Notes: generated by a model from the sequence alone, not told the origin. 64,000 nt of DNA from Celeribacter halophilus (GCF_900114135.1 NZ_FORY01000002.1:186001-250000); one strand, 5' to 3'. Numbered from the stretch's first letter, positions 8,267 to 17,525 are shown. Numbers and translations: made by a program.

Positions 8267-9943
8267 ATGGATATCAAAAAGATCACGGACGGCCTGTCTG
8301 TGTCGGGGCAGGTCCAGCTCGACGACATGGAAAAGCTCAAGCGTCGCGGCTTTCGCGCGGTGGTGTGCAACCGCCCCGACGGCGAAGCGCCCGACCAGCC
8401 GACCCATGAGGAGATCGCCAAGGCCGCACAGGCTGCGGGGCTTGAATTTCTCTATCTTCCCGTGACCCCCGGTATGGTGACCGAAGAGACGGCAGATGCC
8501 TTTCGCACGGCGCTGACCGAATTGCCGGGGCCGGTGTTCGGCTATTGCCGCACAGGCACGCGCACCACAACGCTTTGGTCTCTGGCGATGGCCAAGGACA
8601 AATCCGTGGTCGATATTCTCGCCGCGACCAAGGCGGCGGGCTATGACATGACCGGCGTGGCGCGCCGGATCGCCAATGGCGGTGTGACCCCCACAGACAG
8701 CGTCGAAGATGCCAAGCATGAGGTGGTGATCATTGGCGGCGGCGCGGCGGGTGTAGCCGTGGCGGCCTCGCTCAAGGCGCGCAAGGCCGATCTCGACATT
8801 GCGATCATTGATCCGGCGGATATTCACTATTACCAGCCCGGCTGGACCATGGTTGGCGCGGGTGTGTTCGAGCCTTCGACTACAGCCAAAACTATGGGAT
8901 CGCTGATCCCGCGCGGGGTGCATTGGCTCAAATCTGCCGTGGCGGCTTTCGAGCCGCAGAACAACGCGGTGATCCTCGATGGTTGCCGCGTGGTGAAATA
9001 CGACCGGTTGATCGTCTGTCCGGGGCTGAAGCTCGATTGGGACAAGATTGACGGTTTGGTGGAGACGCTGGGCAAGAATGGCGTGACCTCGAACTACCGC
9101 TATGATCTGGCGCCTTACACTTGGGAACTGGTCAAGGGGTTGAAGGGGGGCAGGGCCATCTTCACCCAGCCACCCATGCCGATCAAATGCGCCGGTGCGC
9201 CGCAAAAGGCGATGTATCTCTCGGCCAATGAATGGGAGACGCGCGGGGTTCTCGACCAGGTCGATATCCAGTTCATGAACGCGGGCGGGGTGCTCTTTGG
9301 CGTCAAGGATTATGTGCCCGCGCTGGAAAGCTATGTGGAGCGCTACGGCGCGCATCTGAATTTTTTCTACAATCTGAAAGCCATCGACGGACCGGCGAAG
9401 AAAGCCACTTTTGCCATATCGATTCCCGACGAAGAGCCGACAGAAGTCATACTCGATTTTGACATGATCCATGTGGTGCCGCCGCAAAGCGCGCCGGACT
9501 TTATCAAGGTCTCGCCTCTGGCCGATGAACAGGGCTGGGTCGACGTAGACCAGATCACTCTACGCCACAAAAGCTTCGACAATATCTGGTCGCTGGGCGA
9601 TGTGATGAACGCGCCCAACGCCAAGACCGCCGCCGCCGCAAGGATGCAGGCGCCGATTGTGGCCGAAAACCTCATTGCCGACATCGAAGGCAAGGGACCG
9701 CAGGCGGGCTATAACGGCTATGGCTCCTGTCCGCTGACGGTGGAAAAAGGCAAGATCGTTCTGGCCGAGTTCGGCTATGGCGGTGTGCTGTTGCCCTCGT
9801 TCCCGAAATGGCTTCTGGATGGCACCAAGCCGACGCGTAAGGCATGGATTTTGAAGGAACAAATCCTGCCGCCGATCTATTGGAAAGCCATGCTTCGCGG
9901 CAAGGAATGGATGGCAAAACCCGAAAAAGTCTCTGCCAAATAA
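8267..9943 (+). CDS. DUF442 domain fused to type II sulfide:quinone oxidoreductase
   Basis: The 558-residue protein has two parts. Residues 1-140 repeat the DUF442 fold of the preceding gene, including CRTGTRT with Cys94. Residues 150-558 form an FAD oxidoreductase: dinucleotide motif IIGGGAAG (155-162), YYQPGWTMVGAG, and a late GD motif (SLGD). Two cysteines sit in the contexts IKCAGAPQK (Cys308) and GYGSCPLT (Cys488). These contexts match the redox cysteine pair of human-type SQOR, so sulfide oxidation with transfer of sulfane sulfur is likely, with electrons going to quinone. The C-terminus is amphipathic, as expected of a monotopic membrane enzyme. The fusion suggests that sulfur is handed from Cys308 to Cys94 within one chain. 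A ribosome site (AAGGAGACG) precedes the ATG. Confidence 0.88.
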   Translation: MDIKKITDGLSVSGQVQLDDMEKLKRRGFRAVVCNRPDGEAPDQPTHEEIAKAAQAAGLEFLYLPVTPGMVTEETADAFRTALTELPGPVFGYCRTGTRTTTLWSLAMAKDKSVVDILAATKAAGYDMTGVARRIANGGVTPTDSVEDAKHEVVIIGGGAAGVAVAASLKARKADLDIAIIDPADIHYYQPGWTMVGAGVFEPSTTAKTMGSLIPRGVHWLKSAVAAFEPQNNAVILDGCRVVKYDRLIVCPGLKLDWDKIDGLVETLGKNGVTSNYRYDLAPYTWELVKGLKGGRAIFTQPPMPIKCAGAPQKAMYLSANEWETRGVLDQVDIQFMNAGGVLFGVKDYVPALESYVERYGAHLNFFYNLKAIDGPAKKATFAISIPDEEPTEVILDFDMIHVVPPQSAPDFIKVSPLADEQGWVDVDQITLRHKSFDNIWSLGDVMNAPNAKTAAAARMQAPIVAENLIADIEGKGPQAGYNGYGSCPLTVEKGKIVLAEFGYGGVLLPSFPKWLLDGTKPTRKAWILKEQILPPIYWKAMLRGKEWMAKPEKVSAK

Positions 9944-10013
9944 AGGGGTGTGGCGGCGGCGCTGAGCAAGTGCGCTGCCCCATTGCCTGACTTCATAGAA
10001 AGGACCGAGGCCT

Positions 10014-11810
10014 GTGTCGTTGAATGTGTCGTTCAATCCGCGTCTCTTGAAACGCTATCTCCCCATTCTCGATTGGGGGTCGAAATACAATCGCCAAGCC
10101 TTCGCCAATGACGGGATCGCGGCGATCATCGTGACGATCATGCTGATCCCGCAATCTCTGGCCTATGCGCTTTTGGCGGGGCTGCCTCCGGAGGCGGGGC
10201 TCTATGCCTCTATCGTGCCGATCATGCTCTACACAGTCTTCGGCACGTCTCGCGCGCTGGCCGTCGGTCCGGTGGCCGTGGTCTCTCTGATGACCGCCGC
10301 AGCGGTGGGGCAGGTGGCCGACCAGGGCACGGCAGGCTATGCCACCGCCGCGCTCACGCTGGCCTTTCTGTCAGGGGCGATGCTCATGGCGCTGGGGCTG
10401 TTCCGGCTCGGGTTTCTGGCGAATTTCCTATCGCATCCGGTGATCGCGGGCTTCATAACCGCCTCGGGTATTCTGATCGCGGCAAGCCAGCTCAAACATA
10501 TTCTCGGCATTGATGCGGGCGGGCATACGCTCGTGCATCTGATCGAGAGCCTGTGGGTGCATCTGGGCCAGATAAACTGGATCACTTTGGTGATCGGTGT
10601 CTCGGCCACAGCGTTTCTGTTCTGGGTGCGTAAGGGATTGAAACCGCTTCTGAAAAAAGCCGGTTTGGGGCCACGTCTGGCGGATGTTGTGACCAAGGCG
10701 GGGCCTGTGGCTGCGGTGGTTGTGACCACGCTGGTGACAGGGGTGTTCCACCTCGACGGCCAAGGGGTGAAGATCGTCGGCGCGGTGCCACAAAGCCTGC
10801 CGCCATTCACATGGCCGGTCAGTTCGCTGGCGCTGATGCAGCAGCTTTTCGTGCCCGCGCTTTTGATCTCCATCATCGGCTTTGTGGAATCCATCTCCGT
10901 TGCGCAAACACTGGCGGCCAAGAAACGCCAGCGGGTCAATCCGGATCAGGAATTGATCGGTCTGGGCGCGGCCAATATCGGGGCGGCTTTCACCGGTGGT
11001 TTCCCCGTCACGGGCGGTTTTTCACGCTCTGTCGTGAATTTCGACGCGGGCGCCGAAACCCCCGCTGCGGGGGCGTTCACAGCGCTGGGGCTTGGCATTG
11101 CCGCACTGTTCCTGACGCCTCTGATCTACTTCCTGCCCAAGGCCACACTGGCCGCGACGATCATCGTGGCTGTGCTCTCTCTGGTGGATTTCAAAATCCT
11201 CAAAACCACATGGGACTACTCCAAGGCCGATTTCACCGCCGTTCTTGCCACCATCATTCTGACGCTGCTCTCGGGCGTCGAGGTGGGGGTTTCGGCTGGG
11301 GTGATCCTCTCCATCGCCCTGCATCTCTACAAGACCTCCAAGCCCCATATCGCCGAGGTGGGCCTCGTGCCGGGGACACAGCATTTCCGCAACGTCCTGC
11401 GCCATGAGGTACGCACGACACCGGAGCTTGTGACGATCCGTGTCGACGAGAGCCTCTATTTTGCCAATGCACGGTTTCTGGAGGATTACATCCTTGATCG
11501 CGTAGCCGAGGATCAGGCGATCAAACACGTGGTGCTGATGTGCCCTGCGGTGAACGAGATCGACACATCGGCGCTTGAGGCGCTCGAAGAGATCAACCGG
11601 AGGCTGGCGGATAACGGTATTCTGCTGCATCTCTCGGAGGTCAAAGGTCCGGTGATGGACCGTTTGCAAAAATCGCATTTTCTGCATGATCTGTCGGGAC
11701 AGGTGTTCTTGCACCAGTTCGCCGCGATGAAGGCGCTGGGGGATGTGACCGATGAGGGCCACACGACACCGCCCGAAAATCCGCCCACATCACCGGAGGA
11801 GGCCGCATAA
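10014..11810 (+). CDS. SulP family anion permease with STAS domain
   Basis: The 598-residue protein has the SulP layout. A membrane core of many helices occupies about residues 20-430 and includes the signature IPQSLAYALLAGLPPEAGLYAS and a TGGFPVTGGFSRSVVN segment. A cytoplasmic STAS domain follows at about 440-560. SulP proteins move sulfate, bicarbonate or other anions. The position at the end of a sulfide-oxidation operon suggests removal or uptake of sulfate or sulfite, but bicarbonate cannot be excluded. The start is a GTG at 10014 with AAAGGACCGAGG upstream; a second in-frame GTG lies 12 bases later. A terminator follows. Confidence 0.87.
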   Translation: MSLNVSFNPRLLKRYLPILDWGSKYNRQAFANDGIAAIIVTIMLIPQSLAYALLAGLPPEAGLYASIVPIMLYTVFGTSRALAVGPVAVVSLMTAAAVGQVADQGTAGYATAALTLAFLSGAMLMALGLFRLGFLANFLSHPVIAGFITASGILIAASQLKHILGIDAGGHTLVHLIESLWVHLGQINWITLVIGVSATAFLFWVRKGLKPLLKKAGLGPRLADVVTKAGPVAAVVVTTLVTGVFHLDGQGVKIVGAVPQSLPPFTWPVSSLALMQQLFVPALLISIIGFVESISVAQTLAAKKRQRVNPDQELIGLGAANIGAAFTGGFPVTGGFSRSVVNFDAGAETPAAGAFTALGLGIAALFLTPLIYFLPKATLAATIIVAVLSLVDFKILKTTWDYSKADFTAVLATIILTLLSGVEVGVSAGVILSIALHLYKTSKPHIAEVGLVPGTQHFRNVLRHEVRTTPELVTIRVDESLYFANARFLEDYILDRVAEDQAIKHVVLMCPAVNEIDTSALEALEEINRRLADNGILLHLSEVKGPVMDRLQKSHFLHDLSGQVFLHQFAAMKALGDVTDEGHTTPPENPPTSPEEAA

Positions 11811-11839
11811 ACGTGGTTTGAGATTGGTGAATTTGAAAC

Positions 11840-11871
11840 GCGTCCTTCTGGAAACGGAAGGGCGCTTTTTT
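11840..11871 (+). terminator. Rho-independent terminator of the sulfur operon
   Basis: A nine-pair stem (one G-T pair) with an eight-base loop is followed by six T residues. It sits 30 bases after the SulP stop and touches the stop codon of the convergent TRAP gene. Confidence 0.8.
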
Positions 11872-13193
11872 CAGAAGATGACCCGCACAAGCCCCAGCGT
11901 TAGCACCGGAAAAGCCACGAGAAATGCCACACGGATCAGGTCGGTCAGAACAAAGGGCAAGGTGCCTTTTAAGGTTTCCGAGATCGGCACATCCGTGTCC
12001 AATGCGTTGATGATAAAGAGGTTCATCCCGACAGGTGGTGTGATAAGTCCGACCTCCACGACGATCAGCACGATGATCCCGAACCACAAGCCAAACTCGT
12101 CGGGTGACAGGCCAAAATCCAGCCCCGCCATGATCGGGTAGAGGATCGGGATGGTGAGAAAGATCATCGACAGGCTGTCCATGACGCAGCCAAAGGCCAG
12201 ATACATCAAAAGCACGGCGAGCAGGATCAGCCACGGCGAGAGGGTCAGCCCTTCGGCCCAGCCCGCCGCCGCCATCGGCAGACCGGAGAGGGCGAGGAAG
12301 TTGTTGAAGATTTTCGCTCCGATCAGGATGATGAAAATCATGCCCGTCGATGCCGCCGTGTCCAGAATCGCCTCACCTGCTCTGCGCCACGTCAGCCCGC
12401 CTGTCACCAGTGCCACCACGCCTGTGCCCGCCGCGCCCAATGCGGCGGCTTCGGTGGGGGTGAATATGCCAAGGTAAATGCCGCCGACAACGGCAGTGAA
12501 AATGGCGAGAACCGGCCAGACCTTGACGAGTGCAGTGAGGCGTTCGGACCACGCGGCCCTGTCGCGCCCGCCGCAACTCTCGGGGTGCAGGCGCACATAG
12601 ATCGAGATGCAAAGCATATAGCCAAGGGCCGCGAGAAGGCCGGGAACAAAGGCCGCGACAAAGAGCTTGGCGATGTTTTCCTCTGCCAGCATGGCGTAGA
12701 TCACAAGGATCACCGAGGGCGGGATCAAGATGCCCAAAGTGCCGCCCGCCGCCAGTGCGCCCGTGGCGAGGCGTCCCGAGTAGCCGTAGCGTTTGAGTTC
12801 CGGCAGGGCGGTCTTGCCCATCGTGGCCGCCGTGGCCAGTGACGAGCCGCAAATCGCACCAAACCCCGCGCAGGCTCCCACCGCAGCCATAGCAACCCCG
12901 CCTTTGCGGTGACCGATCCATGTCTCTGCGGCTTTGAACAGCGCCGCCGACATGCCGCCCAAAGTGGCGAAATGGCCCATCAGCAAAAACAGCGGGATAA
13001 TCGAGAAACTGTAGGAGGAGAAATCGCCATAGGTCAGATGCTTGAGCTGGCTGAGCATCATGATCGCGTTGCCGTTCAAAAGATAGGCCCCGCCAAAACC
13101 GACAATCCCCATAGCCACGCCGATCGGCACGCGCAGAAAGATCAGCAAAAGCAGGACCGGAAAGGACCAAAGCCCGATTTCAAAGCGGCTCAT
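11871..13193 (-). CDS. dctM: TRAP transporter large permease subunit (DctM)
   Basis: The 440-residue integral membrane protein is typical of the 12-helix DctM channel subunit: LFLLMGHFATLGGMSAALF near the N-terminus, the GTLGILIPPSVILVIY motif, and the late VVEVGLITPPVGMNLFIIN motif. TRAP transporters import organic acids or related solutes using the sodium or proton gradient, with a periplasmic binding protein delivering the ligand. The ATG at 13193 overlaps the stop of the small subunit gene by four bases (ATGA). No binding protein gene (DctP) is adjacent, so the substrate is unknown. Confidence 0.9.
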   Translation of the reverse strand: MSRFEIGLWSFPVLLLLIFLRVPIGVAMGIVGFGGAYLLNGNAIMMLSQLKHLTYGDFSSYSFSIIPLFLLMGHFATLGGMSAALFKAAETWIGHRKGGVAMAAVGACAGFGAICGSSLATAATMGKTALPELKRYGYSGRLATGALAAGGTLGILIPPSVILVIYAMLAEENIAKLFVAAFVPGLLAALGYMLCISIYVRLHPESCGGRDRAAWSERLTALVKVWPVLAIFTAVVGGIYLGIFTPTEAAALGAAGTGVVALVTGGLTWRRAGEAILDTAASTGMIFIILIGAKIFNNFLALSGLPMAAAGWAEGLTLSPWLILLAVLLMYLAFGCVMDSLSMIFLTIPILYPIMAGLDFGLSPDEFGLWFGIIVLIVVEVGLITPPVGMNLFIINALDTDVPISETLKGTLPFVLTDLIRVAFLVAFPVLTLGLVRVIF

Positions 13194-13702
13194 GCTGTGT
13201 CTCCCGATTGGAGGACTACTCTTGTCGCGCGCAACACACAAAACAGTGCCACGAGTACCGCCACGCACATGGCAATCATCGCGGTGGCATAACCCCAGAG
13301 CAGCGGGATTTGCAGGATAAAGGTGGTTTCGCCATAGGCGGCCTTGTCTATCATGCCAAACCAGAGCCGCCATGCCAGAAGGGCGGTGAACCCCAGCATC
13401 AACAGATCTCCGGCCAGATCGAGCCACCGGTTCACCGTGCCGCCGAAAACAGGTTTGAACAGATCAACGCGGGCATGTGCGCGCATGTATTGGGCGTAGG
13501 GCAGGCTGGTGAAAACGGCAAAGCCGATGCCCAATTCCACCAGTTCAATGTCGCCGGGCACAGGGCCGAAACCCAATCCGTCCAGCGCACGTCCCGAGAC
13601 GGAGAGGCAGGTCAGAATGATCACTGCAAAAAGGCCCAACCCGCCGGTCAGCGCAGTGAGCCTTGCGAGCCCGCGAACGGCTTTTGACAGGTTGTGATAC
13701 AT
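13190..13702 (-). CDS. dctQ: TRAP transporter small permease subunit (DctQ)
   Basis: The 170-residue protein has four hydrophobic helices and the DctQ signature around VSGRALDGLGFGPVPGDIELVELG, followed by FTSLPYAQYMRAHARVDLF. It pairs with the DctM subunit encoded next, with a four-base overlap. The start is the ATG at 13702; upstream codons in the frame are low-complexity and not family-like. The missing DctP partner must be encoded elsewhere or have been lost. Confidence 0.87.
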   Translation of the reverse strand: MYHNLSKAVRGLARLTALTGGLGLFAVIILTCLSVSGRALDGLGFGPVPGDIELVELGIGFAVFTSLPYAQYMRAHARVDLFKPVFGGTVNRWLDLAGDLLMLGFTALLAWRLWFGMIDKAAYGETTFILQIPLLWGYATAMIAMCVAVLVALFCVLRATRVVLQSGDTA

Positions 13703-13996
13703 CCGCACCTCGCAGGTTTCTTTGGCCACCTCATGACGAGGGGGTTTAGCGGAGCAAGGGCGAAGGTCAAAGAAAAATCCGGCGGAGTTTACCGGCGCTG
13801 AAAGCGGATTTGAGTATTTGGGGCACAAAGGAAACAGGAGCGCGAAATGTGAGGGCAAGGTGAAATGTGCCGGTGGCCATGGGGGCCGCACTTTCAGCAC
13901 CCCCATTGCGCGGTTTTCCGAGATTGACGAAGAGGCTGCGCGGCTTCAATTCTTGGAGGCGTGTTCACGCATGCAAGCTGTGAAAGGGAGGACCTC

Positions 13997-15037
13997 ATGA
14001 GCTATATACCCGCAGAGACCCGTTACGACACAATGGTTTACCGCAGATGCGGCAAATCCGGTATGAAACTGCCCGCGATTTCCTTGGGGCTGTGGCACAA
14101 TTTCGGCCATGATACGCCGCATCAGACCAAGCGGGAGATTCTCCACACGGCTTTTGATCTGGGTATCACGCATTTCGATCTGGCCAACAACTACGGTCCG
14201 CCTCCGGGCAGTGCGGAGACTGCGTTTGGCGAGATTTTGAAAACGGATTTCAGGGGCTATCGTGACGAGATGATTATCTCGTCCAAGGCGGGCTATGACA
14301 TGTGGCCGGGACCGTATGGTGAATGGGGATCGCGCAAATATGTCATGGCCTCTTGTGACCAGTCTCTGAAACGTCTGGGCGTTGATTATGTCGATATTTT
14401 CTATTCGCACCGTTTTGACCCGGAGACGCCTCTGGAAGAGACCATGGGTGCGCTGGACAGTATCGTGCGGCAGGGCAAGGCGCTTTATGTCGGGATTTCG
14501 TCCTACAATGCCGAGCGCACGCGCGAGGCGGTGGCCATTCTTGAGGAACTGGGCACGCCCTGTCTGATCCACCAGCCCAGCTATAACATGCTCAACCGTT
14601 GGGTGGAGCGCGATGGGCTCAAGGAGACGTTGCAAGAGTTGGGCGTCGGGTCGATCGCTTTCACGCCCTTGGCGCAAGGCATGCTGACGGGTAAATATCT
14701 CAAGGGCATTCCTGAAGGGTCGCGGGCGACACAGGGGAAATCTCTTGATCCGCATGTTCTGTCCGACCGTGCAATTGCCTCGCTCAACAGGCTCAATGAC
14801 ATCGCCGCCGCGCGCGGGCAGAACCTTGCGCAAATGGCGATTGCATGGGTGTTGCGCAATGGCGGGATCACCTCTGCACTGATCGGAGCGTCGAAACCAT
14901 CGCAGGTTGTGGATTGTGTCGGCGCCATCGGGAACCTTGCGTTCACAGCCGAAGAACTTGCCGCCATTGATGCTGCGGTCGAGGTGGACAACATCAACCT
15001 CTGGGCGCAGTCTTCCGAAGGCCACGGAGAAGGTTGA
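13997..15037 (+). CDS. Aldo/keto reductase, YghZ-like (glyceraldehyde 3-phosphate reductase type)
   Basis: The 346-residue protein has the same length as Escherichia coli YghZ and the AKR barrel landmarks. These are TAFDLGITHFDLANNYG (catalytic Asp and Tyr), a Lys in IISSKAGYDMWPGPYG, YVDIFYSHRFDPETPLEET, and a C-terminal NADPH site ending ALIGASKPSQ. YghZ reduces L-glyceraldehyde 3-phosphate and methylglyoxal. The GPYGEWGSRKY segment is characteristic of this subgroup rather than of general AKRs. A GGGAGG ribosome site precedes the ATG. It is divergent from the TRAP genes and is followed by a beta-propeller gene on the same strand. Confidence 0.85.
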   Translation: MSYIPAETRYDTMVYRRCGKSGMKLPAISLGLWHNFGHDTPHQTKREILHTAFDLGITHFDLANNYGPPPGSAETAFGEILKTDFRGYRDEMIISSKAGYDMWPGPYGEWGSRKYVMASCDQSLKRLGVDYVDIFYSHRFDPETPLEETMGALDSIVRQGKALYVGISSYNAERTREAVAILEELGTPCLIHQPSYNMLNRWVERDGLKETLQELGVGSIAFTPLAQGMLTGKYLKGIPEGSRATQGKSLDPHVLSDRAIASLNRLNDIAAARGQNLAQMAIAWVLRNGGITSALIGASKPSQVVDCVGAIGNLAFTAEELAAIDAAVEVDNINLWAQSSEGHGEG

Positions 15038-15106
15038 GGTTTCAGCCATTGGCGCGGGGCGCGGCACGGTATAGGCTTGTCGGAAACAGGTTTCGGGAGG
15101 AATGCC

Positions 15107-15949
15107 ATGTCGGGTTGGGTCTCGCGTTTGATGATTTACGATTTCGAGGAAGGGGCGGAGTTTCCCGTCCTTGAAACGGATATGGAGATCGCCGCGCCCA
15201 ATTGGATGCCCGATGGCTCTGCGCTGATCGTCAATGGCGGGGGTAGCCTGTTCTGGGTTGATCTGGAGCAGCCGGAACTGTTGGAAATCGACACTGGACT
15301 TTGCATCAATCTGAACAATGACCACGGGGTGTCTCCCGATGGAGAGGTGCTGTATTTCAGCGATCATTCTTATGGTCACGGCGCGCGTATCTGGCGGCAA
15401 TCCTTGGCCACAGAGGATGATCCCGTGGAGATCGTGGGCAAGACGCCCGCGTGGTTTCACGGGGCTTCGCCGGACGGGCGGATGATTTGCTACACGGCGG
15501 TGCGCGAAGGGCTTTTCGGCATCTACACAGCGCTCTCGGATGGCACGCAGGAGACCTGTGTGATCGAGGGGGCGCATCACTACGACGGGCCGGATTTCTC
15601 CGTCGATGGTGAATGGGTCTGGTTCAACTCGGACCGGACAGGGGCCTCGGAACTCTGGCGGGTGCGTCTCGACGGGTCCGGTCTGGAACGGATGACAGAG
15701 GATGCTTTGGTGAACTGGTTTCCACATCCCGCGCCTTTAGTGGCGGAGGGGGAGAAAGTGGTTTATCTTGCCTATCCCGAGGGCACTGTGGGCCATCCTG
15801 CGGGGATGCATGTGGCCTTGCGGCTCTGGGAGGCGACGACCGGTTCGACGCGCACCTTGGTGACACTCACGGGCGGGCAGGGCACGCTCAATGTGCCGTC
15901 ATGGTCGCCGGACGGGCAGGCATTCGCCTATGTCGAATATGCGTCCTGA
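15107..15949 (+). CDS. TolB-like beta-propeller (PD40 repeat) protein
   Basis: The 280-residue protein is built of repeated blades of the PD40/TolB kind: PNWMPDGSALIVNGG, SPDGEVLYFSDHS, SPDGRMICYTAV, SVDGEWVWFNSDRTGASELWRV and SPDGQAFAYVEY. No signal peptide is visible, so it is probably cytoplasmic, unlike true TolB. Small proteins of this kind are often annotated as TolB family transporter components, but the role is unknown. The ATG at 15107 has GGGAGG upstream and is preferred over a TTG 30 bases earlier. It may be co-transcribed with the aldo/keto reductase gene 69 bases before it. Confidence 0.7.
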   Translation: MSGWVSRLMIYDFEEGAEFPVLETDMEIAAPNWMPDGSALIVNGGGSLFWVDLEQPELLEIDTGLCINLNNDHGVSPDGEVLYFSDHSYGHGARIWRQSLATEDDPVEIVGKTPAWFHGASPDGRMICYTAVREGLFGIYTALSDGTQETCVIEGAHHYDGPDFSVDGEWVWFNSDRTGASELWRVRLDGSGLERMTEDALVNWFPHPAPLVAEGEKVVYLAYPEGTVGHPAGMHVALRLWEATTGSTRTLVTLTGGQGTLNVPSWSPDGQAFAYVEYAS

Positions 15950-15986
15950 TACGGTGCAGTCCGGTCTTCCAGTCGAGAAAAGGGAT

Positions 15987-17501
15987 TTACCGCGCCAGCT
16001 CGACCCAGCGGTTGAATGAGGTCAGCTTGACCCAGTCGCTTTCCTCGCCATCAGGCCAGACCACCCTGATCTGCGCGGTTTCGGCATTGGCCAGACCGAA
16101 GTGCAACGGAACCGATTTGCCCGAGGCATGGCTACCGCCCACGGTGATCTCCTGACGTTGCAAGCCGCGGTTGGTGAGCAGTTCGACCGTGGCGCCCACG
16201 GCCCGCGGATTGAGGCCCGACTGGCGTAGGGTGACGGCCAGATATTGCCCGACATTGCGCGTGACATTCTCGTAGAGTTCCATCCCGCTTTCACGGTTCA
16301 TCACCACCAGATCAAGCTTGCCATCACCATTCAGGTCCACCAGATGTCCGCCACGGGATTTCGCCATAGAGGCCACACCGGCGGCAATCGAGACCTCGCG
16401 GAACGTGCCATCGGATTTTTGTTGCAGGAGATTGTTCGGATCATGCGCCGCACTTCCCGGCATTTGTTCGACATTGCCCTTGGCGATGAACAGGTCCACG
16501 CGCGTGTCATTGTCTACATCCCCCCAATCCGCCGCCCAGCCCGTCGAAGGCCGACCGTCATCCCCCAGATGCGGACGGTGAGCATAGGTGCCGGTTTCGT
16601 AGGGCGCGGGGCTGTAGCTTCCGTCCTCATGGCCCAGTCGCAAAAGCTGATCGCCCATCGAGGTCAGAATCACATCCGGCACGGCATCGCCATTCACATC
16701 CCGCTCCGCGATCCCCTTGCCCCAGATCGACAGCGGTTCCCAGCCGTCCTGCGCCCCGAGAAAGCGGTTGTCTTGCAGATCATAAAGCTGCTCGTAGCCG
16801 TCTTTTATGTAGGAGTATCGGTCATTGGAGAGTCGCAGGCTTTGCTTGCCGCGCGCGCCTTTGGAGATCAGCGCCGAGAGCGTGCAGAACCCCGGCTCCA
16901 GCAGGGTCTTCGCATAGCCACTCTCCACAGGCCGGTGCAGCTCGTTGGCATTGCAGAACGGCCCGTCAGGATCGTCGCGATTGACGTAATTGCCGAAAAA
17001 CAGTGTCGGACGGTCGGCATCACCTTCCCAACCTGCGGCAAAGGCTGTGGTCCAGCGGTTGCCGCCGTCAAAACCCCATGCCTCATTGGCGCGTTCAAAA
17101 GCGCAATCACCCAGTCCACGCAGTAACAGGTTTTCGCCGACCCGCAGCACTGCCAGATCGGTCACGCCATCGCTGTCAATGTCGAGCGGGTAAGTCCCAG
17201 TGACGCCGGTGATCTCCATGATCTCGCCCGCTTCGAAACGCAGGGCCTCGCCTTGAAACGAGCGGTTCAGCATCAACTGCGCGGGGTTTTCTCCGCCAGC
17301 TGCGAAAATCTCGGGCATCCCGTCGCTGTTGCAATCGAAGACGGCCAGACCGCCGCCCACAAAATGCTCCCATCCGCCGCCATAGACATGGGGAGGCAGG
17401 GCGTCTGACCGGTTCTGGAACTGCGGTATGGTTTGGGCCAGAAGTGGCAAGGGAGTGGCTGTTATCAGGCCAAAGGCAAAAACCAGTAATCGGTGGGGCA
17501 T
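15987..17501 (-). CDS. Exported CRTAC1-like FG-GAP repeat protein with ASPIC/UnbV domain
   Basis: The 504-residue protein begins with a signal peptide (about 1-22, cleaved after LLAQ). It then has several FG-GAP/VCBS calcium-loop repeats such as FDCNSDGMPEIFAAG, LDIDSDGVTDLAVL, RDVNGDAVPDVIL, GDVDNDTRVDLFIAKG and VDLNGDGKLDLVVM. The C-terminal 80 residues match the ASPIC/UnbV domain, ending with IRVVWPDGEESDW. Such proteins are secreted or periplasmic propellers, often implicated in adhesion or cofactor binding; no enzymatic role can be assigned. It converges with the beta-propeller gene to its left. Confidence 0.82.
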   Translation of the reverse strand: MPHRLLVFAFGLITATPLPLLAQTIPQFQNRSDALPPHVYGGGWEHFVGGGLAVFDCNSDGMPEIFAAGGENPAQLMLNRSFQGEALRFEAGEIMEITGVTGTYPLDIDSDGVTDLAVLRVGENLLLRGLGDCAFERANEAWGFDGGNRWTTAFAAGWEGDADRPTLFFGNYVNRDDPDGPFCNANELHRPVESGYAKTLLEPGFCTLSALISKGARGKQSLRLSNDRYSYIKDGYEQLYDLQDNRFLGAQDGWEPLSIWGKGIAERDVNGDAVPDVILTSMGDQLLRLGHEDGSYSPAPYETGTYAHRPHLGDDGRPSTGWAADWGDVDNDTRVDLFIAKGNVEQMPGSAAHDPNNLLQQKSDGTFREVSIAAGVASMAKSRGGHLVDLNGDGKLDLVVMNRESGMELYENVTRNVGQYLAVTLRQSGLNPRAVGATVELLTNRGLQRQEITVGGSHASGKSVPLHFGLANAETAQIRVVWPDGEESDWVKLTSFNRWVELAR

Positions 17502-17525
17502 CCCACAAAAATCTCCGTCTCAAAA

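Noticed and set aside
13767-13949. A 60-codon minus-strand frame between dctQ and the aldo/keto reductase gene
   Set aside because: No ribosome site and no recognisable family. It lies in the expected promoter region of the two divergent units.
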